DNA of 64,000 nucleotides, from NCBI RefSeq assembly GCF_021390175.1, contig NZ_CP090004.1, positions 3,711,001 to 3,775,000 of the forward strand, read 5' to 3'. The DNA comes from Flagellimonas sp. HMM57. GTDB lineage: Bacteria; Bacteroidota; Bacteroidia; Flavobacteriales; Flavobacteriaceae. The position numbers and the translations under genes are program-made. A model generated the notes under the pieces. It saw only the letters and a list, made by a program, of their open reading frames with translations. It ran no database searches and was not told the DNA's origin. This document shows, piece after piece, positions 6,843-16,041 of this stretch; positions within the stretch are counted from its first letter, which is position 1, and each line of letters opens with the position of its first letter.

Positions 6843-8936
6843 ATGAAATTAAAAAAGTGCTTTTATTACGTTATTCTAGTTTTGGCTATTAGCTGTTCAA
6901 AAGACAATGAAAATGATATTGACCAAGGGAATATTGACAACTTTTACAGTGGAGCAGATAGTTCAGCATCCATAAATCAGCTTGAAGGAGTTTGGGCAAT
7001 TGTTAGTGCTGAATTTGAAGGGGAACGGACTACTGTTCCAATAAATTATCCAGAATGTGGGAGAGATTTTTTTGTTTACTCCGATAATGGTATGTATAGA
7101 GAATATATCTTTCCTGGTAGTGATTGTAGACCAGAAATTAACAGGCTAAATTGGACTTTAGATAGGGGAGTCTTAACTTTAAGTAATTCAGTTGGTCAAT
7201 CAGATGATTTAGTTATAATAAGAATTACTGCTCAGGAATTTGTTTTTAAATCTAGATTTGACGTTGATAGTGATGGTGAATTGGATGTATTGATTTTGAC
7301 TGCCAACAGATATGACGCCAACGAATTTGATTTAACCACTAGTACCTTTGATCGTAATCGTGACGAAGATTTCGAAGATGTATTAAGCTTTACGTGGGAA
7401 GCCTATGAAGGTTTCAACACATTTAATCGTTACGAAATATATAGGAGTGCTGGAGAAAATTGTACAAAGGCAAACGCTGAATTAATAGCCACTATTATCG
7501 ATGTAAGCACAGTTGAATATACCGATTTGAATCCACCTGGAGAAGAATCACTTTGCTATTATCTAAGAGTATATACGGATAAAGGCCTCCTTGGCGAGAG
7601 TACTTATATAGGGGTAAACCCAAGCTTTTTCATTTACATAAATGCTATTTCCCTTGATGAACCTATTGTAAATGGCAATAGCATTTCCCTTTCTTGGGCA
7701 CCTTCGGATTCTCCATATTTTTCTCATTATGAGGTAACGGTTTCAAATTATGCAGGTACTAGCGCTAGTGCGGCACAAGAATATGTTTTGGCGGAAATTG
7801 ATAATATCAACGAAACAAGTTTTACAGATGAAACCCCACCTTATTTAGAAAATCCGTTTTATACTGTTTATGCCTACAATATTTTTGGGAATAAAAGCCC
7901 TATAAGCGACTCAGAACGCACTGGGGTGAGGGAAGTAATCTTTAAAAGGAAAGAGATTATTGAATTCAAAAGAGTCATTTCTCTAGATGTTGATTCAGAG
8001 GAGCCCATTGTATATCTCTATGGCGAAAACAGTGGAAATGGGATTACAGGAGTGAATATTCTTCGTTTCAATTATCAGACTCATGAAATCGAAACCATCT
8101 CAGATATATCTCCTGAATCGCAGACTTATTCAGGAATTAAGGTCTTTAATTCTATTCAAAATGGTAAGGAATTAGTTGTGCAACAGGGTATTGAATTGCA
8201 TTTTTACGATGCAAACACTCTAGAGTTTAAATATGCAATAGACCCAGAAGGAGTTTTTAGCTTTAGGGATTTCACTTATGTTCCCGAATTGGACCTTTGG
8301 ATAGTAATTGAATCAAACAATATATACACACTAAAGCGGGACAACAGAAATCTATCTTTAGTAGACACTGATACACATTTTACCCAGCACCAAGGTAATA
8401 GTTACCATAGAGGTTTCATGATTAATGACAATAGGGTATTGATTGGCCATCCGAACGAGCCGAACAGTATTGTAAAAACACTTGATGACAATGGATTTAT
8501 CATAGGCTCAACTATGGTTGATTTTAGCATACAAGCAAGAAATGGGAAAAGAACTCTTTATAATAGCGTGTCAGGTTACCTATTAAATACAGGTGAAAAC
8601 AGACTTTACGACACAGATACTTTTCAAATTTTACAGTCTTTTGAATTTCCAAGTTTTCCAACGGGAACCAGTACAGATGGAAACCTTATTTTAGGAACCA
8701 ATAATGACCCAGGTTGGCAGATAGATGCGGATAGTCCTCATAAAAAGGAAGCCGTTATTCTTAATAGAGCTACAAATCAAGTTGACGAACTGAGCACTAT
8801 CGGATATCCACATTTTATTTTTGAAGATTATAATGGAGATATAATTAGTATCTCCTCTGGATTTAAAAAGGAGTCTTTAGAACAAAATATAAATGGAAAA
8901 GCAGATATTTTCATTGAAAAAATCCAGTTGCAATAA
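6843..8936 (+). CDS. Large lipoprotein with lipocalin-like and fibronectin-III-like parts
   Basis: I start the gene at the ATG at 6843; an upstream in-frame TTG would add three residues before the signal. The N-terminus is a lipoprotein signal ending at ISCSKDN. Roughly residues 40-145 resemble the lipocalin-like domains common in Bacteroidota (LEGVWAIVSAEF, then NWTLDRGVLTLS). Residues 170-370 look like two fibronectin-III or Ig-like domains, each with the NRYEIYRS or SHYEVTVS strand typical of that fold. The C-terminal half has beta-propeller-like repeats of YxxxTxxxE type. It is probably a surface lipoprotein; the ligand is unknown. The gene is AT-rich compared with its neighbours. Confidence 0.75.
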   Translation: MKLKKCFYYVILVLAISCSKDNENDIDQGNIDNFYSGADSSASINQLEGVWAIVSAEFEGERTTVPINYPECGRDFFVYSDNGMYREYIFPGSDCRPEINRLNWTLDRGVLTLSNSVGQSDDLVIIRITAQEFVFKSRFDVDSDGELDVLILTANRYDANEFDLTTSTFDRNRDEDFEDVLSFTWEAYEGFNTFNRYEIYRSAGENCTKANAELIATIIDVSTVEYTDLNPPGEESLCYYLRVYTDKGLLGESTYIGVNPSFFIYINAISLDEPIVNGNSISLSWAPSDSPYFSHYEVTVSNYAGTSASAAQEYVLAEIDNINETSFTDETPPYLENPFYTVYAYNIFGNKSPISDSERTGVREVIFKRKEIIEFKRVISLDVDSEEPIVYLYGENSGNGITGVNILRFNYQTHEIETISDISPESQTYSGIKVFNSIQNGKELVVQQGIELHFYDANTLEFKYAIDPEGVFSFRDFTYVPELDLWIVIESNNIYTLKRDNRNLSLVDTDTHFTQHQGNSYHRGFMINDNRVLIGHPNEPNSIVKTLDDNGFIIGSTMVDFSIQARNGKRTLYNSVSGYLLNTGENRLYDTDTFQILQSFEFPSFPTGTSTDGNLILGTNNDPGWQIDADSPHKKEAVILNRATNQVDELSTIGYPHFIFEDYNGDIISISSGFKKESLEQNINGKADIFIEKIQLQ

Positions 8937-9407
8937 TAAGTCTTCGACTTGGGCTACTTTACTTATGAATTAAATATTGAAAAGGCAGGACTTTAATATT
9001 TTATGCCTCGACTACGCTCAGCATAGACGCCACAACAAATATCCTTGTAAGGATTTTGTGTTAAAAAACGACCATCAAAGCAATTTTACATAATGGCTAA
9101 TTATGGAATTCAGATGTTTCATAATTTATATTATGTAAAATAAGTATTTAAGATATCATGATTATACCACCTCTCTATCCGTTAGTTTCTAAGTAACTGG
9201 TTCTATATCAGCATTAAAACGAAATCCCAATATAACTCATAGGTAATTTATATTCAATCACAATGATATTTTTCAGGATAAAGCTCCATTTTAGAAAGTA
9301 TCTTCGCTACATAATCTTTCAGGTAAGATTCTCGTTGCCCATATTCAAGTTAGATTGTAAAAAAAATAATCAGCCAGTACTAAGTCTTATTCTCAAAATT
9401 TAATCCC
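8937..9407. other. Gap of 471 bases; a dispersed repeat copy and unassigned sequence
   Basis: The first part is repeat copy D (listed separately). From 9141 to 9407 I see no gene, hairpin with a T-run, or further repeat; it presumably carries the promoter of the DUF2490 gene. Confidence 0.5.
9007..9140. repeat. Dispersed repeat, left half, copy D
   Basis: Begins CTCGACTACGCTCAGCATAG and continues through CAACAAAT, GGATTTTGTG, ATCAAAGCAATTTTACATAA and the ATTATGGAATTC/TTTCATAAT hairpin. It aligns with copy A at 1258-1400 and with the start of copy C at 6418. No right half follows. Confidence 0.75.
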
Positions 9408-10184
9408 TTGAAATTTTTCGTCGTTGTTGCAACCCTAGTTTTGTTTTTGGTAAGTCGCCCGTCCTGCGGTCAGGAATTACCTGAAAAAGTCGTTAATGAA
9501 AATGCTCAATTTTGGATTTCAACGAACAATGTATTCAGAATTGCCAATCGTTGGGCCGTATTGAACGATATACATATTCGTAGAAACAATTTTTTAGCGG
9601 ATCCCAATTTCTACTTCCTTCGCGTTGGCGGCCAATACTATTTAAATGCTAACCTTCGTTTAGCGACAGGTTATGCACACCTTTGGTTGACTCCCACCGG
9701 TGATTGGGACAATTTTCTAAACGAGAACAGGATTTACCAGCAGTTAAGTATATCCAAACGTTATGAAAAAATGAACGCTTTGTTTCGAATCAGATTAGAA
9801 CAACGTTTTTTTAATAATGTGCAGGATGGTCAATCCTTAAATGATGATTTTTTTGTTAATCGTATTCGATTTCTGGTCAGTGCTGGACTTCCCTTTAAAC
9901 AAAATGGGCCTACGGAACTTATATTGGCTAATGAAACACACCTGAATTTTGGTAAGGACGTTGTCTTTAACACCTTTAACCAGAACAGATTAACTGTTGG
10001 CATAAAGCATAAAATAAATAAAAGTTGGAAAGTGGATTGCGGCTATATGATGGTCTATCAACAACTCGCTACAGGTAATGTTTATAACCTTAATCATACC
10101 CTGCGTCTCTTCTTCTATGGCAGCTTTGATTTTAGGAAGAATAAAAAATTACCATTTAACGAAGTAAGGCATGGTGACGAGTAA
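9408..10184 (+). CDS. DUF2490 outer-membrane beta-barrel protein
   Basis: A 258-residue exported protein. The only possible start after the in-frame stop at 9381 is the TTG at 9408, and it gives a good signal peptide (FFVVVATLVLFLVS, ending near SCGQ), so TTG is chosen. The body has the DUF2490 pattern: FWIST near the start, WAVLNDIHIRRN, YLNANLRLATGYAHLW, repeated arginine-rich strands such as RIRLEQRF and a final strand. The family is a predicted outer-membrane barrel of unknown role found in many Bacteroidota. It stands alone, with a convergent neighbour. Confidence 0.85.
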   Translation: MKFFVVVATLVLFLVSRPSCGQELPEKVVNENAQFWISTNNVFRIANRWAVLNDIHIRRNNFLADPNFYFLRVGGQYYLNANLRLATGYAHLWLTPTGDWDNFLNENRIYQQLSISKRYEKMNALFRIRLEQRFFNNVQDGQSLNDDFFVNRIRFLVSAGLPFKQNGPTELILANETHLNFGKDVVFNTFNQNRLTVGIKHKINKSWKVDCGYMMVYQQLATGNVYNLNHTLRLFFYGSFDFRKNKKLPFNEVRHGDE

Positions 10185-10216
10185 TACAGATTCTTCCCTT
10201 TGGTGAACATTCACGA

Positions 10217-10615
10217 CTATTTAAGAACTTCTTTAGGGGACTTCCCTTTTTCAAAACTCATAAACAGATTGATCCAAATATTTCTAGAGATTCTCAGAAT
10301 CAACGGTAAAGAGGCAAACATAACAACTACGATAATACCATAGGTTGTAATTAGACCTATATCAAAAACCAAATAGGATAAGACAAATGCAAACCCGGCG
10401 AAAAAAAGTCCGACCGGATAACTCACATACATAGCTCCATAAAAAAATGACGGTTCAATTTTATATTTAGTGTTGCAGTTGCTGCAGCGCTCCTTCATTT
10501 TTAAAGTTTTGGACAGTTTGTAGGGGTTCTGTTCCAAATACATGCTCTCACTTTGACAAACAGGACATGCACCCTTTATTATACTATAAATTTTAGTTCC
10601 CTTTAAAAACTTCAC
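10217..10615 (-). CDS. DUF983 family small membrane protein
   Basis: A 132-residue protein with the DUF983 layout: an N-terminal zinc-ribbon-like pair CPVC (about 18-21) and CSNC (about 43-46), then two hydrophobic helices (MYVSYPVGLFFAGFAFVLSY and a second around residue 85-105). The start is a GTG at 10613-10615; no in-frame ATG lies upstream. Function of the family is unknown. It diverges from the AraC gene across about 100 bases. Confidence 0.85.
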   Translation of the reverse strand: MKFLKGTKIYSIIKGACPVCQSESMYLEQNPYKLSKTLKMKERCSNCNTKYKIEPSFFYGAMYVSYPVGLFFAGFAFVLSYLVFDIGLITTYGIIVVVMFASLPLILRISRNIWINLFMSFEKGKSPKEVLK

Positions 10616-10712
10616 GACATATTGATTTGCTTTGCAAATGTAGGCGACAACTCCATCAACGCTTTCGCACGGATATCGCTACTTTTTGTACTTTTAGGAC
10701 ATATTCTGTGCA

Positions 10713-11591
10713 ATGAAGCCCGTTATAGTACTTAATATTGAACAATTTGAACAAGAGGAATCACTTACCGATTTTTATAGTAATGATCTATCACTGCATT
10801 TAAAAAAGAATGCGGACATTATTCATAAACCCCATAAACATGATTTTTTTCTGTGCGTACTGTTCACCAAAGGCACTGGCAAGCACGAAATAGATTTCAA
10901 CTCCTATTCCGTAAACCCTGGGAGTTTATTTTTTTTAAGACCTGGTCAGACCCATTCTTGGGAGTTCGATACTGCCCCATCTGGTTATATCTTTTTTCAT
11001 ACCCAAGCGTTTTATGAATTCTTTTTTTCAAAAGGGAAACTCTCAAGCTTTCCATTTTATAATTCGTACAACAATACATTGGCCATTACCATACAACGAC
11101 CAGAATTAACAATGATCGCATCGTATTTTAGTGCCATCAATACTGAATTCCATCAAGATGGCCTGTATAAAAGACAAAAACTGGCCAGTCTTTTAAACCT
11201 CCTTTATATTGATGCAACACGTCTATTCAGTAACCTTAAAGCTGAAAAGAAAGTACTCTCCCCTACCTACCTTGAGACTTTGGAAGCTTTGGAGAATGTT
11301 ATAGAACAGTATTATAGAACCGAAAAATCTGCAAAGTTTTTTGCGGATAAACTGAATATTTCTACAAAACATTTGAATAGAATCACAAAGAGCACTCTGA
11401 ACAAAACCACTACAGAACTGATTACGGAACGTGTTCTGCTCGAAGCAAAACGGCTTATTGTATATTCAAAAGAATCGCTAACAGCTATTTCTGAGATACT
11501 TGGATACGACGATTATGCCTATTTTTCCAGGGTTTTTAAGTTGAGGACAAACACGACGCCTTTAGAGTTTAAAAAGAATTATCGGAATTAA
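10713..11591 (+). CDS. AraC-family transcriptional regulator
   Basis: A 292-residue regulator. The N-terminal part is a cupin-like sensing domain, seen in HKPHKHDFFLCVLFTKGTG (around 30-48) and VNPGSLFFLRPGQTHSW (around 65-82). The C-terminal hundred residues form the double helix-turn-helix of the AraC family, with FFADKLNISTKHLNRI as the first and LTAISEILGYDDYAYFSRVFK as the second. No metabolic gene is divergently paired with it other than the DUF983 gene, so its ligand and targets cannot be read from context. Confidence 0.9.
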   Translation: MKPVIVLNIEQFEQEESLTDFYSNDLSLHLKKNADIIHKPHKHDFFLCVLFTKGTGKHEIDFNSYSVNPGSLFFLRPGQTHSWEFDTAPSGYIFFHTQAFYEFFFSKGKLSSFPFYNSYNNTLAITIQRPELTMIASYFSAINTEFHQDGLYKRQKLASLLNLLYIDATRLFSNLKAEKKVLSPTYLETLEALENVIEQYYRTEKSAKFFADKLNISTKHLNRITKSTLNKTTTELITERVLLEAKRLIVYSKESLTAISEILGYDDYAYFSRVFKLRTNTTPLEFKKNYRN

Positions 11592-11606
11592 TGATGATCC
11601 GTAAAC

Positions 11607-12377
11607 CTATCGATTACGATCTACAAAGGATTTGTCCACGGTCCTAAGCACTACTTTTCCAATAGGGAAACCTTCATAAGAAATCCATAGATGGTAAATT
11701 TCGCTAGGCTCCAAAACCAATGGCAGCTCATTTTTACCAATCGCGAATTTCATAGCCCCGGGATCTAAATAGACCATGGTATGGCTGTTATTCTTGACTC
11801 TGGATATAAGCTTGTCATTTCCGTTCAATCTAAAGACCAAACCTGAACCAATATACCGTTTTGGACGGTATATATGCACCACTGACTTTCTATATTCTGA
11901 AGTTGTAGTACTTTTTGGCTTAATAGCGTCATCAATACTTATATCTAGTTTTGGTTTGAGCATTTTCACCTGAACTTTCTTGGGTGTATTGATGGATGGT
12001 GTATCCATATCGGGAACAGTAGTTGTTTTGTTCGTTGTAATTTGTTCTGAAGCATTTATCGGTTCCATCACAGAATCTACTGTACTTATTCTGTTGGTTT
12101 TGATTTCCTTTTCCTTTTTTAAAACTGCTTTAGGGAGCACATCAATAGTATCCTTTTGAAACTCTGACATCTTCTTGGGCCAATACATGTATAGAATGAT
12201 CACCACTGAAATAAGTACAGATCCCGCAGTAAAAATCTTGAAGAAATTCCATGATGACCTTACACGAATTCTGGGATAAATGATCTTCCAAACCTTTTTT
12301 TTATTGTAAGGGACACCAGGAACTTGGTTCAGTTCCGCTATTTTGTTTTTCAGTACATGGTCAAATTCCTCTTTCAT
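11607..12377 (-). CDS. Probable membrane anti-sigma factor with C-terminal DUF2846-like domain
   Basis: A 256-residue protein with one membrane helix at about 65-85 (VLISVVIILYMYWP). The short basic cytoplasmic part (1-60) has the position of an anti-sigma domain. After a low-complexity Thr/Pro/Lys linker, residues 165-256 resemble the small exported protein at 12949-13359: VHIYRPKRYIGSGLVFRLNG against VYVYRPANLVGFAWVFNLKL, then a LDPGAMKFAIG / LKPGKTTFGIK match. The ATG overlaps the sigma factor stop (ATGA), so the two are coupled. The anti-sigma role is inferred from topology and position; the N-terminal domain does not show a zinc-binding HxxxCxxC motif. Confidence 0.7.
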   Translation of the reverse strand: MKEEFDHVLKNKIAELNQVPGVPYNKKKVWKIIYPRIRVRSSWNFFKIFTAGSVLISVVIILYMYWPKKMSEFQKDTIDVLPKAVLKKEKEIKTNRISTVDSVMEPINASEQITTNKTTTVPDMDTPSINTPKKVQVKMLKPKLDISIDDAIKPKSTTTSEYRKSVVHIYRPKRYIGSGLVFRLNGNDKLISRVKNNSHTMVYLDPGAMKFAIGKNELPLVLEPSEIYHLWISYEGFPIGKVVLRTVDKSFVDRNR

Positions 12378-12901
12378 ATGTTAGTTTTGGCCATTAAAGT
12401 TTTAAGCAACCCCCTACCCTTGGCAAGCTGGGACCGCGAGGTACTTTCCTTTATGCCAAGTTTTTGTGCGATTTCCTTGTGAGAGAAACCCTCTATTGAA
12501 TAAAGGTTAAAAACGGTTCTGTACCCAACGGGTAAGGCAACTATAAGTGCATATATGTCATCCGCCTCCAAAATACCTTCAACCTTTAGTGTGGTCTCGG
12601 CCAGGGTCATTTCCATTTTATCAAAAACCAGTAGGTCTTTTTTGCGCAAGAACATTAAGCATTCATTGATCATAATACGCTTTACCCACCCCTCAAAGCT
12701 TTGGGCATCCCTATAATCAATTTTTGAAAGGTTCGAGAACACCTTTACAAAGCCTTCAGATACGATTTCTTCCGCATCTTCTTTTTGTTTGACATACCGA
12801 TAGCAATGCACGAACATTTTTTCTGCATAAGTATCGTAGAGTAACTTTTGCGCTTTTCTGTTGCCTTTAAGACATCGTTTTACGGTACGCTTTCCTATCA
12901 A
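12374..12901 (-). CDS. ECF-type RNA polymerase sigma factor
   Basis: A 175-residue sigma-70 family protein with region 2 (LYDTYAEKMFVHCYRYV, then DAEEIVSEGFVKVFSNL) and region 4 (LPVGYRTVFNLYSIEGFSHKEIAQKLGI). This is the typical ECF layout of Bacteroidota. The chosen start is TTG at 12901; the reading frame opens upstream to a stop at 12938-12940 without any ATG. It sits between the small DUF2846-like exported protein and the membrane anti-sigma candidate, all on the minus strand, so the three most likely form one envelope-signalling operon. Confidence 0.92.
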   Translation of the reverse strand: MIGKRTVKRCLKGNRKAQKLLYDTYAEKMFVHCYRYVKQKEDAEEIVSEGFVKVFSNLSKIDYRDAQSFEGWVKRIMINECLMFLRKKDLLVFDKMEMTLAETTLKVEGILEADDIYALIVALPVGYRTVFNLYSIEGFSHKEIAQKLGIKESTSRSQLAKGRGLLKTLMAKTNI

Positions 12902-12948
12902 ATCACGCTCTTTAAAAACTGGAAATGTGAAATACAGCTAACATGTAC

Positions 12949-13359
12949 TTACTCTTTTGCTACAAGTTTCATGGGCTTTCGTGCAAACTCTTGCTCGGCA
13001 AAAGGAGCTGTTACTTCTACGAGGTCCAGTTTTCCTATATAAAAACCTTGTTGTATAAAGGAACGTAAATAATAGGTTTTTCCTGCTTCTAAATCTATGG
13101 TCACTTCCTTTTTTTTGATACCAAAAGTTGTTTTTCCAGGCTTTAAGGACAGGACAAAATATTTGCCATTTCTGATTTTTGCATACTTTTCTCCATTTAG
13201 TTTTAGATTGAACACCCACGCAAATCCAACTAAATTGGCAGGGCGATAAACATAGACTCTTGCATTTTGTATAGGGTCTATTCCGCCGTTATTGGCAGAA
13301 AGATGTGTGTTTCCTAAAAGTGAAAGAGTGATACAAAATGTAATTAAGGTAGTTTTCAT
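12949..13359 (-). CDS. Small exported DUF2846-like protein
   Basis: A 136-residue protein with a signal peptide (ends near HLSA). Mature residues 30-130 show the DUF2846-type beta fold: ARVYVYRPANLVGF, then LNGEKYAKIRNGKYFVLSLKPGKTTFG, then LEAGKTYYLRSFIQQGFYIG. The same fold occurs at the C-terminus of the membrane protein two genes downstream. It is 47 bases upstream of the sigma factor gene on the same strand. The pairing suggests it is either a target of the sigma factor or a partner in signal perception; the latter is inference. Confidence 0.8.
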   Translation of the reverse strand: MKTTLITFCITLSLLGNTHLSANNGGIDPIQNARVYVYRPANLVGFAWVFNLKLNGEKYAKIRNGKYFVLSLKPGKTTFGIKKKEVTIDLEAGKTYYLRSFIQQGFYIGKLDLVEVTAPFAEQEFARKPMKLVAKE

Positions 13360-13499
13360 AAATATAAATTAAGGTTAAACGAATATGCATCATTGCATCA
13401 TCTATATATAGAATGCACCACAATGACCATTCGCTGCCTGTATACTTAAAAAAATCTATTGGCCAGAAAAACTACCAATACGCACAAAGTGAATCAACA

Positions 13500-13537
13500 A
13501 ACCGGAAATCCCGATAGTATTATTGGGATTTCCGGTT
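13500..13537 (-). terminator. Strong hairpin after the dienelactone hydrolase gene
   Basis: AACCGGAAATCCC and GGGATTTCCGGTT form a perfect 13-base-pair stem with a 12-base loop. It lies 41 bases past the stop of the minus-strand hydrolase gene. The T-run is weak, so it may act as a terminator or mRNA 3' stabiliser. Confidence 0.65.
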
Positions 13538-13578
13538 TGCACAGGTACCGTTATTGTAACCCTTAGGGGTAAAGGTTC

Positions 13579-14415
13579 CTAAAAAGTCTCTTCCAAGAGT
13601 TTTTGAAGGCTGGCCCACGATTTTTCATCGGCCTCTGCATTGTACTCTAACGGTAAATCAAATTTCTCACCATTGGCATCAGCTGCTTTACTGGTAAAAC
13701 TATGTTTTACACCGGGATAGGAAATGTATTCATAATCGGCACCAATAGAATCCATGGCTGTTTTGAAAGCTACTATAGATTCTGGGCTGATAAATGGGTC
13801 ATCTGCGCCGTTGCATACCAAAACATTGGCTTTTAAATCATTGCTAGGCATTACCGGAAGTTGTACTCCGCTATGAAAAGCGGCAACAGCATCCAGTTCA
13901 GCTCCCGCATTTGCCATTGTTAAAACTACACTTCCCCCAAAACAATACCCTATGGCAGCGATGCTTTCAGAGTCTACAGATTCATGTTTTTGGAGTAACT
14001 CCATTGCAGCATTGAAACGCGCTTTGGCCTCCGGAAGATTCGTCATGACGCTCATGGCAAATTTGCCCGCATCATCTGGGTGCTCTGCTTGTTTTCCGTC
14101 ACCATACATGTCAACGGCCAGTGCAGCATAACCCAGCTCTGCAAGCATATCGGCTCGCTCCCGTACGTAGTCGTTGTGCCCCCACCATTCATGTACAATC
14201 AGTACTCCAGGACGTTTCCCTTTATCATTCTCATCATAGGCTATATATCCTTTTAGGTTTGTTGAGTCCGATGCATAAGTAACCTCCTCACCTTTTACCT
14301 TCACGGATAGGTCTTCAGCCATAGGTTTCTCAACTTTTTTGTCTTTGGTCTTTTGTTTGCAGGATGCTACGATCAGCATACAAAGACATAGCGAAAAAAT
14401 GGTCAATCGTTTCAT
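13579..14415 (-). CDS. Dienelactone hydrolase family lipoprotein
   Basis: I start the gene at the ATG at 14415, which begins a proper lipoprotein signal (MKRLTIFSLCLCMLIVASC); the frame is open for 12 residues further upstream. The mature 260-residue protein has the DLH fold: VLIVHEWWGHNDYVRERADMLA, the nucleophile motif GYCFGGS with a Cys at the nucleophile position, a late Asp in NGADDPFI, and His in GVKHSF. Cys-His-Asp is the family triad. Substrate unknown; family members open lactones or cleave small esters. Being lipid-anchored is usual for Bacteroidota paralogues. A strong hairpin follows the gene. Confidence 0.9.
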   Translation of the reverse strand: MKRLTIFSLCLCMLIVASCKQKTKDKKVEKPMAEDLSVKVKGEEVTYASDSTNLKGYIAYDENDKGKRPGVLIVHEWWGHNDYVRERADMLAELGYAALAVDMYGDGKQAEHPDDAGKFAMSVMTNLPEAKARFNAAMELLQKHESVDSESIAAIGYCFGGSVVLTMANAGAELDAVAAFHSGVQLPVMPSNDLKANVLVCNGADDPFISPESIVAFKTAMDSIGADYEYISYPGVKHSFTSKAADANGEKFDLPLEYNAEADEKSWASLQKLLEETF

Positions 14416-14517
14416 TTTCTTTAGTTTTAAGATGGATTTAAAGATAACCAAAGTAGTCCAGTTTTTGGTTGATCCTCGATACTTCCTATTTTAATTTTAA
14501 CACTGTAAAATATCAGT

Positions 14518-15888
14518 TTAGAGAAGGTGTTTGATTTTCTTTACCCATTTTATTGGGATAGTATAAGGGGCATAGCGCACGGGAACATCAATCCAATTGG
14601 CTCTTTTTATGATCGCTTTTTTGTGTGAGAACAAATCGAAGGTATGTTTACCGTGATATCCACCAATACCTGAACCCCCTACTCCACCAAAAGGTAATTT
14701 TTTATTGATAATTTGAATTATAGTATCGTTTACCGCGCCTCCACCAAAACTGTACTTGGCAAGAATTCTTTTCTGAAACTTTTTATCGTTTGAAAATACA
14801 TAGAATGCCAAAGGGTTTTCGTAGTTCATCAAGTATCTGTTGATATCGTTTTCAGATTCATAGGAAATGATGGGTAATATCGGTCCAAAAATTTCATCTT
14901 CCATTACCCCTTCATTAAAAATGGGCTCGTTCACCAATGTTGGTGCTATATATTGTTCTGTATCATCAAAACTCCCTCCAAAAACAACATCTTCTCCTTT
15001 CAAGAGTTCTTTTAACTTGTTGTAATGACCTTCAGTAGCTATTCTTGCGAAATCATTGGATTTTTGAATATCCTTGCCATAAAAACCTTCAATATTTTTT
15101 TTTAGCCCAGCTATCAGTTCATCCTTTTTAGAAGAATGGACCAAAATGTAGTCAGGGGCTATACAGGTTTGTCCCGCATTAAGGAACTTGCCCCAAACAA
15201 TACGTTTTGCTGCCAGTGGTATAGACGCAGTAGCATCAACAATGCAGGGGTTCTTTCCGCTCAATTCCAATGTAACGGGAGTAAGATGTTCGGCGGCACT
15301 TTTGTACACAATTTTACCGACCTTGCTACTACCGGTAAAAAAGATGTAGTCCCATTTTTTTGATAGCAGCTCTTGCGAAACGGAAACCCCGCCTTCCACT
15401 ACACTTACATATTCTATGGGAAATACATTTTGTATAATCTTGACTATAATTTCAGAGGTATTCGGACTAAGCTCCGATGGTTTCAGAACAACAGTATTAC
15501 CAGCTGCCAAAGCACCTATTAAAGGAGATATGGATAACAAAAAGGGATAGTTCCATGGCGCAATGATCAACACATTTCCAAAGGGTTCAGGATATATCCA
15601 ATCTGAAGAGGGAAAATTGGTCCAGATAGATTTTACTCTAGTGGGTTTGGCCCAAAATTCCAAATTGTCTATGGCATACTTCAGCTCGGAAAGTACCATT
15701 TGTGTTTCGCTGGCGAGTGCCTCGAACCTTGGTTTTTTAAAATCAGCATAGAGTGCATCACAGATAGCGTCTTCATTCGAAATCAATTCTTGATGAAAAC
15801 GTTTTAAAAGTTGTTTACGGTACGTAATGTCCTTGGTCTGCTGTGTTTTAAAAAACCTGCGTTGCTCCTGTACTAGATTTTCAATCAT
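14518..15888 (-). CDS. Aldehyde dehydrogenase family protein
   Basis: A 456-residue NAD(P)-dependent aldehyde dehydrogenase of the short class-3 type. Visible landmarks are APWNYPF (110-116), the cofactor-loop FTGSSKVGK (184-192), catalytic Glu209 in LELSGKNP and catalytic Cys242 in NAGQTC, followed by EIFGPILPI and a C-terminal LPFGGVGGSGIGGYHG. The length and a hydrophobic C-terminal end fit the ALDH3/fatty-aldehyde subgroup. It is a single gene, about 100 bases from the DLH-type lipoprotein gene; they may share a substrate route but nothing in the sequence proves it. Confidence 0.93.
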   Translation of the reverse strand: MIENLVQEQRRFFKTQQTKDITYRKQLLKRFHQELISNEDAICDALYADFKKPRFEALASETQMVLSELKYAIDNLEFWAKPTRVKSIWTNFPSSDWIYPEPFGNVLIIAPWNYPFLLSISPLIGALAAGNTVVLKPSELSPNTSEIIVKIIQNVFPIEYVSVVEGGVSVSQELLSKKWDYIFFTGSSKVGKIVYKSAAEHLTPVTLELSGKNPCIVDATASIPLAAKRIVWGKFLNAGQTCIAPDYILVHSSKKDELIAGLKKNIEGFYGKDIQKSNDFARIATEGHYNKLKELLKGEDVVFGGSFDDTEQYIAPTLVNEPIFNEGVMEDEIFGPILPIISYESENDINRYLMNYENPLAFYVFSNDKKFQKRILAKYSFGGGAVNDTIIQIINKKLPFGGVGGSGIGGYHGKHTFDLFSHKKAIIKRANWIDVPVRYAPYTIPIKWVKKIKHLL

Positions 15889-16041
15889 CTCTTAAATTAT
15901 ACTATACCCACTATTTCCAAATTGTCAAAAAAGGGAGGATAGTCTTGAGCATAAAGTTACGCCAGATAAAAGAATTGTGCCAATCGTAATTTAGCTGTTA
16001 AATTGAATAGTGAACGGGAGCAATGTTTTTTACTGTTAATC

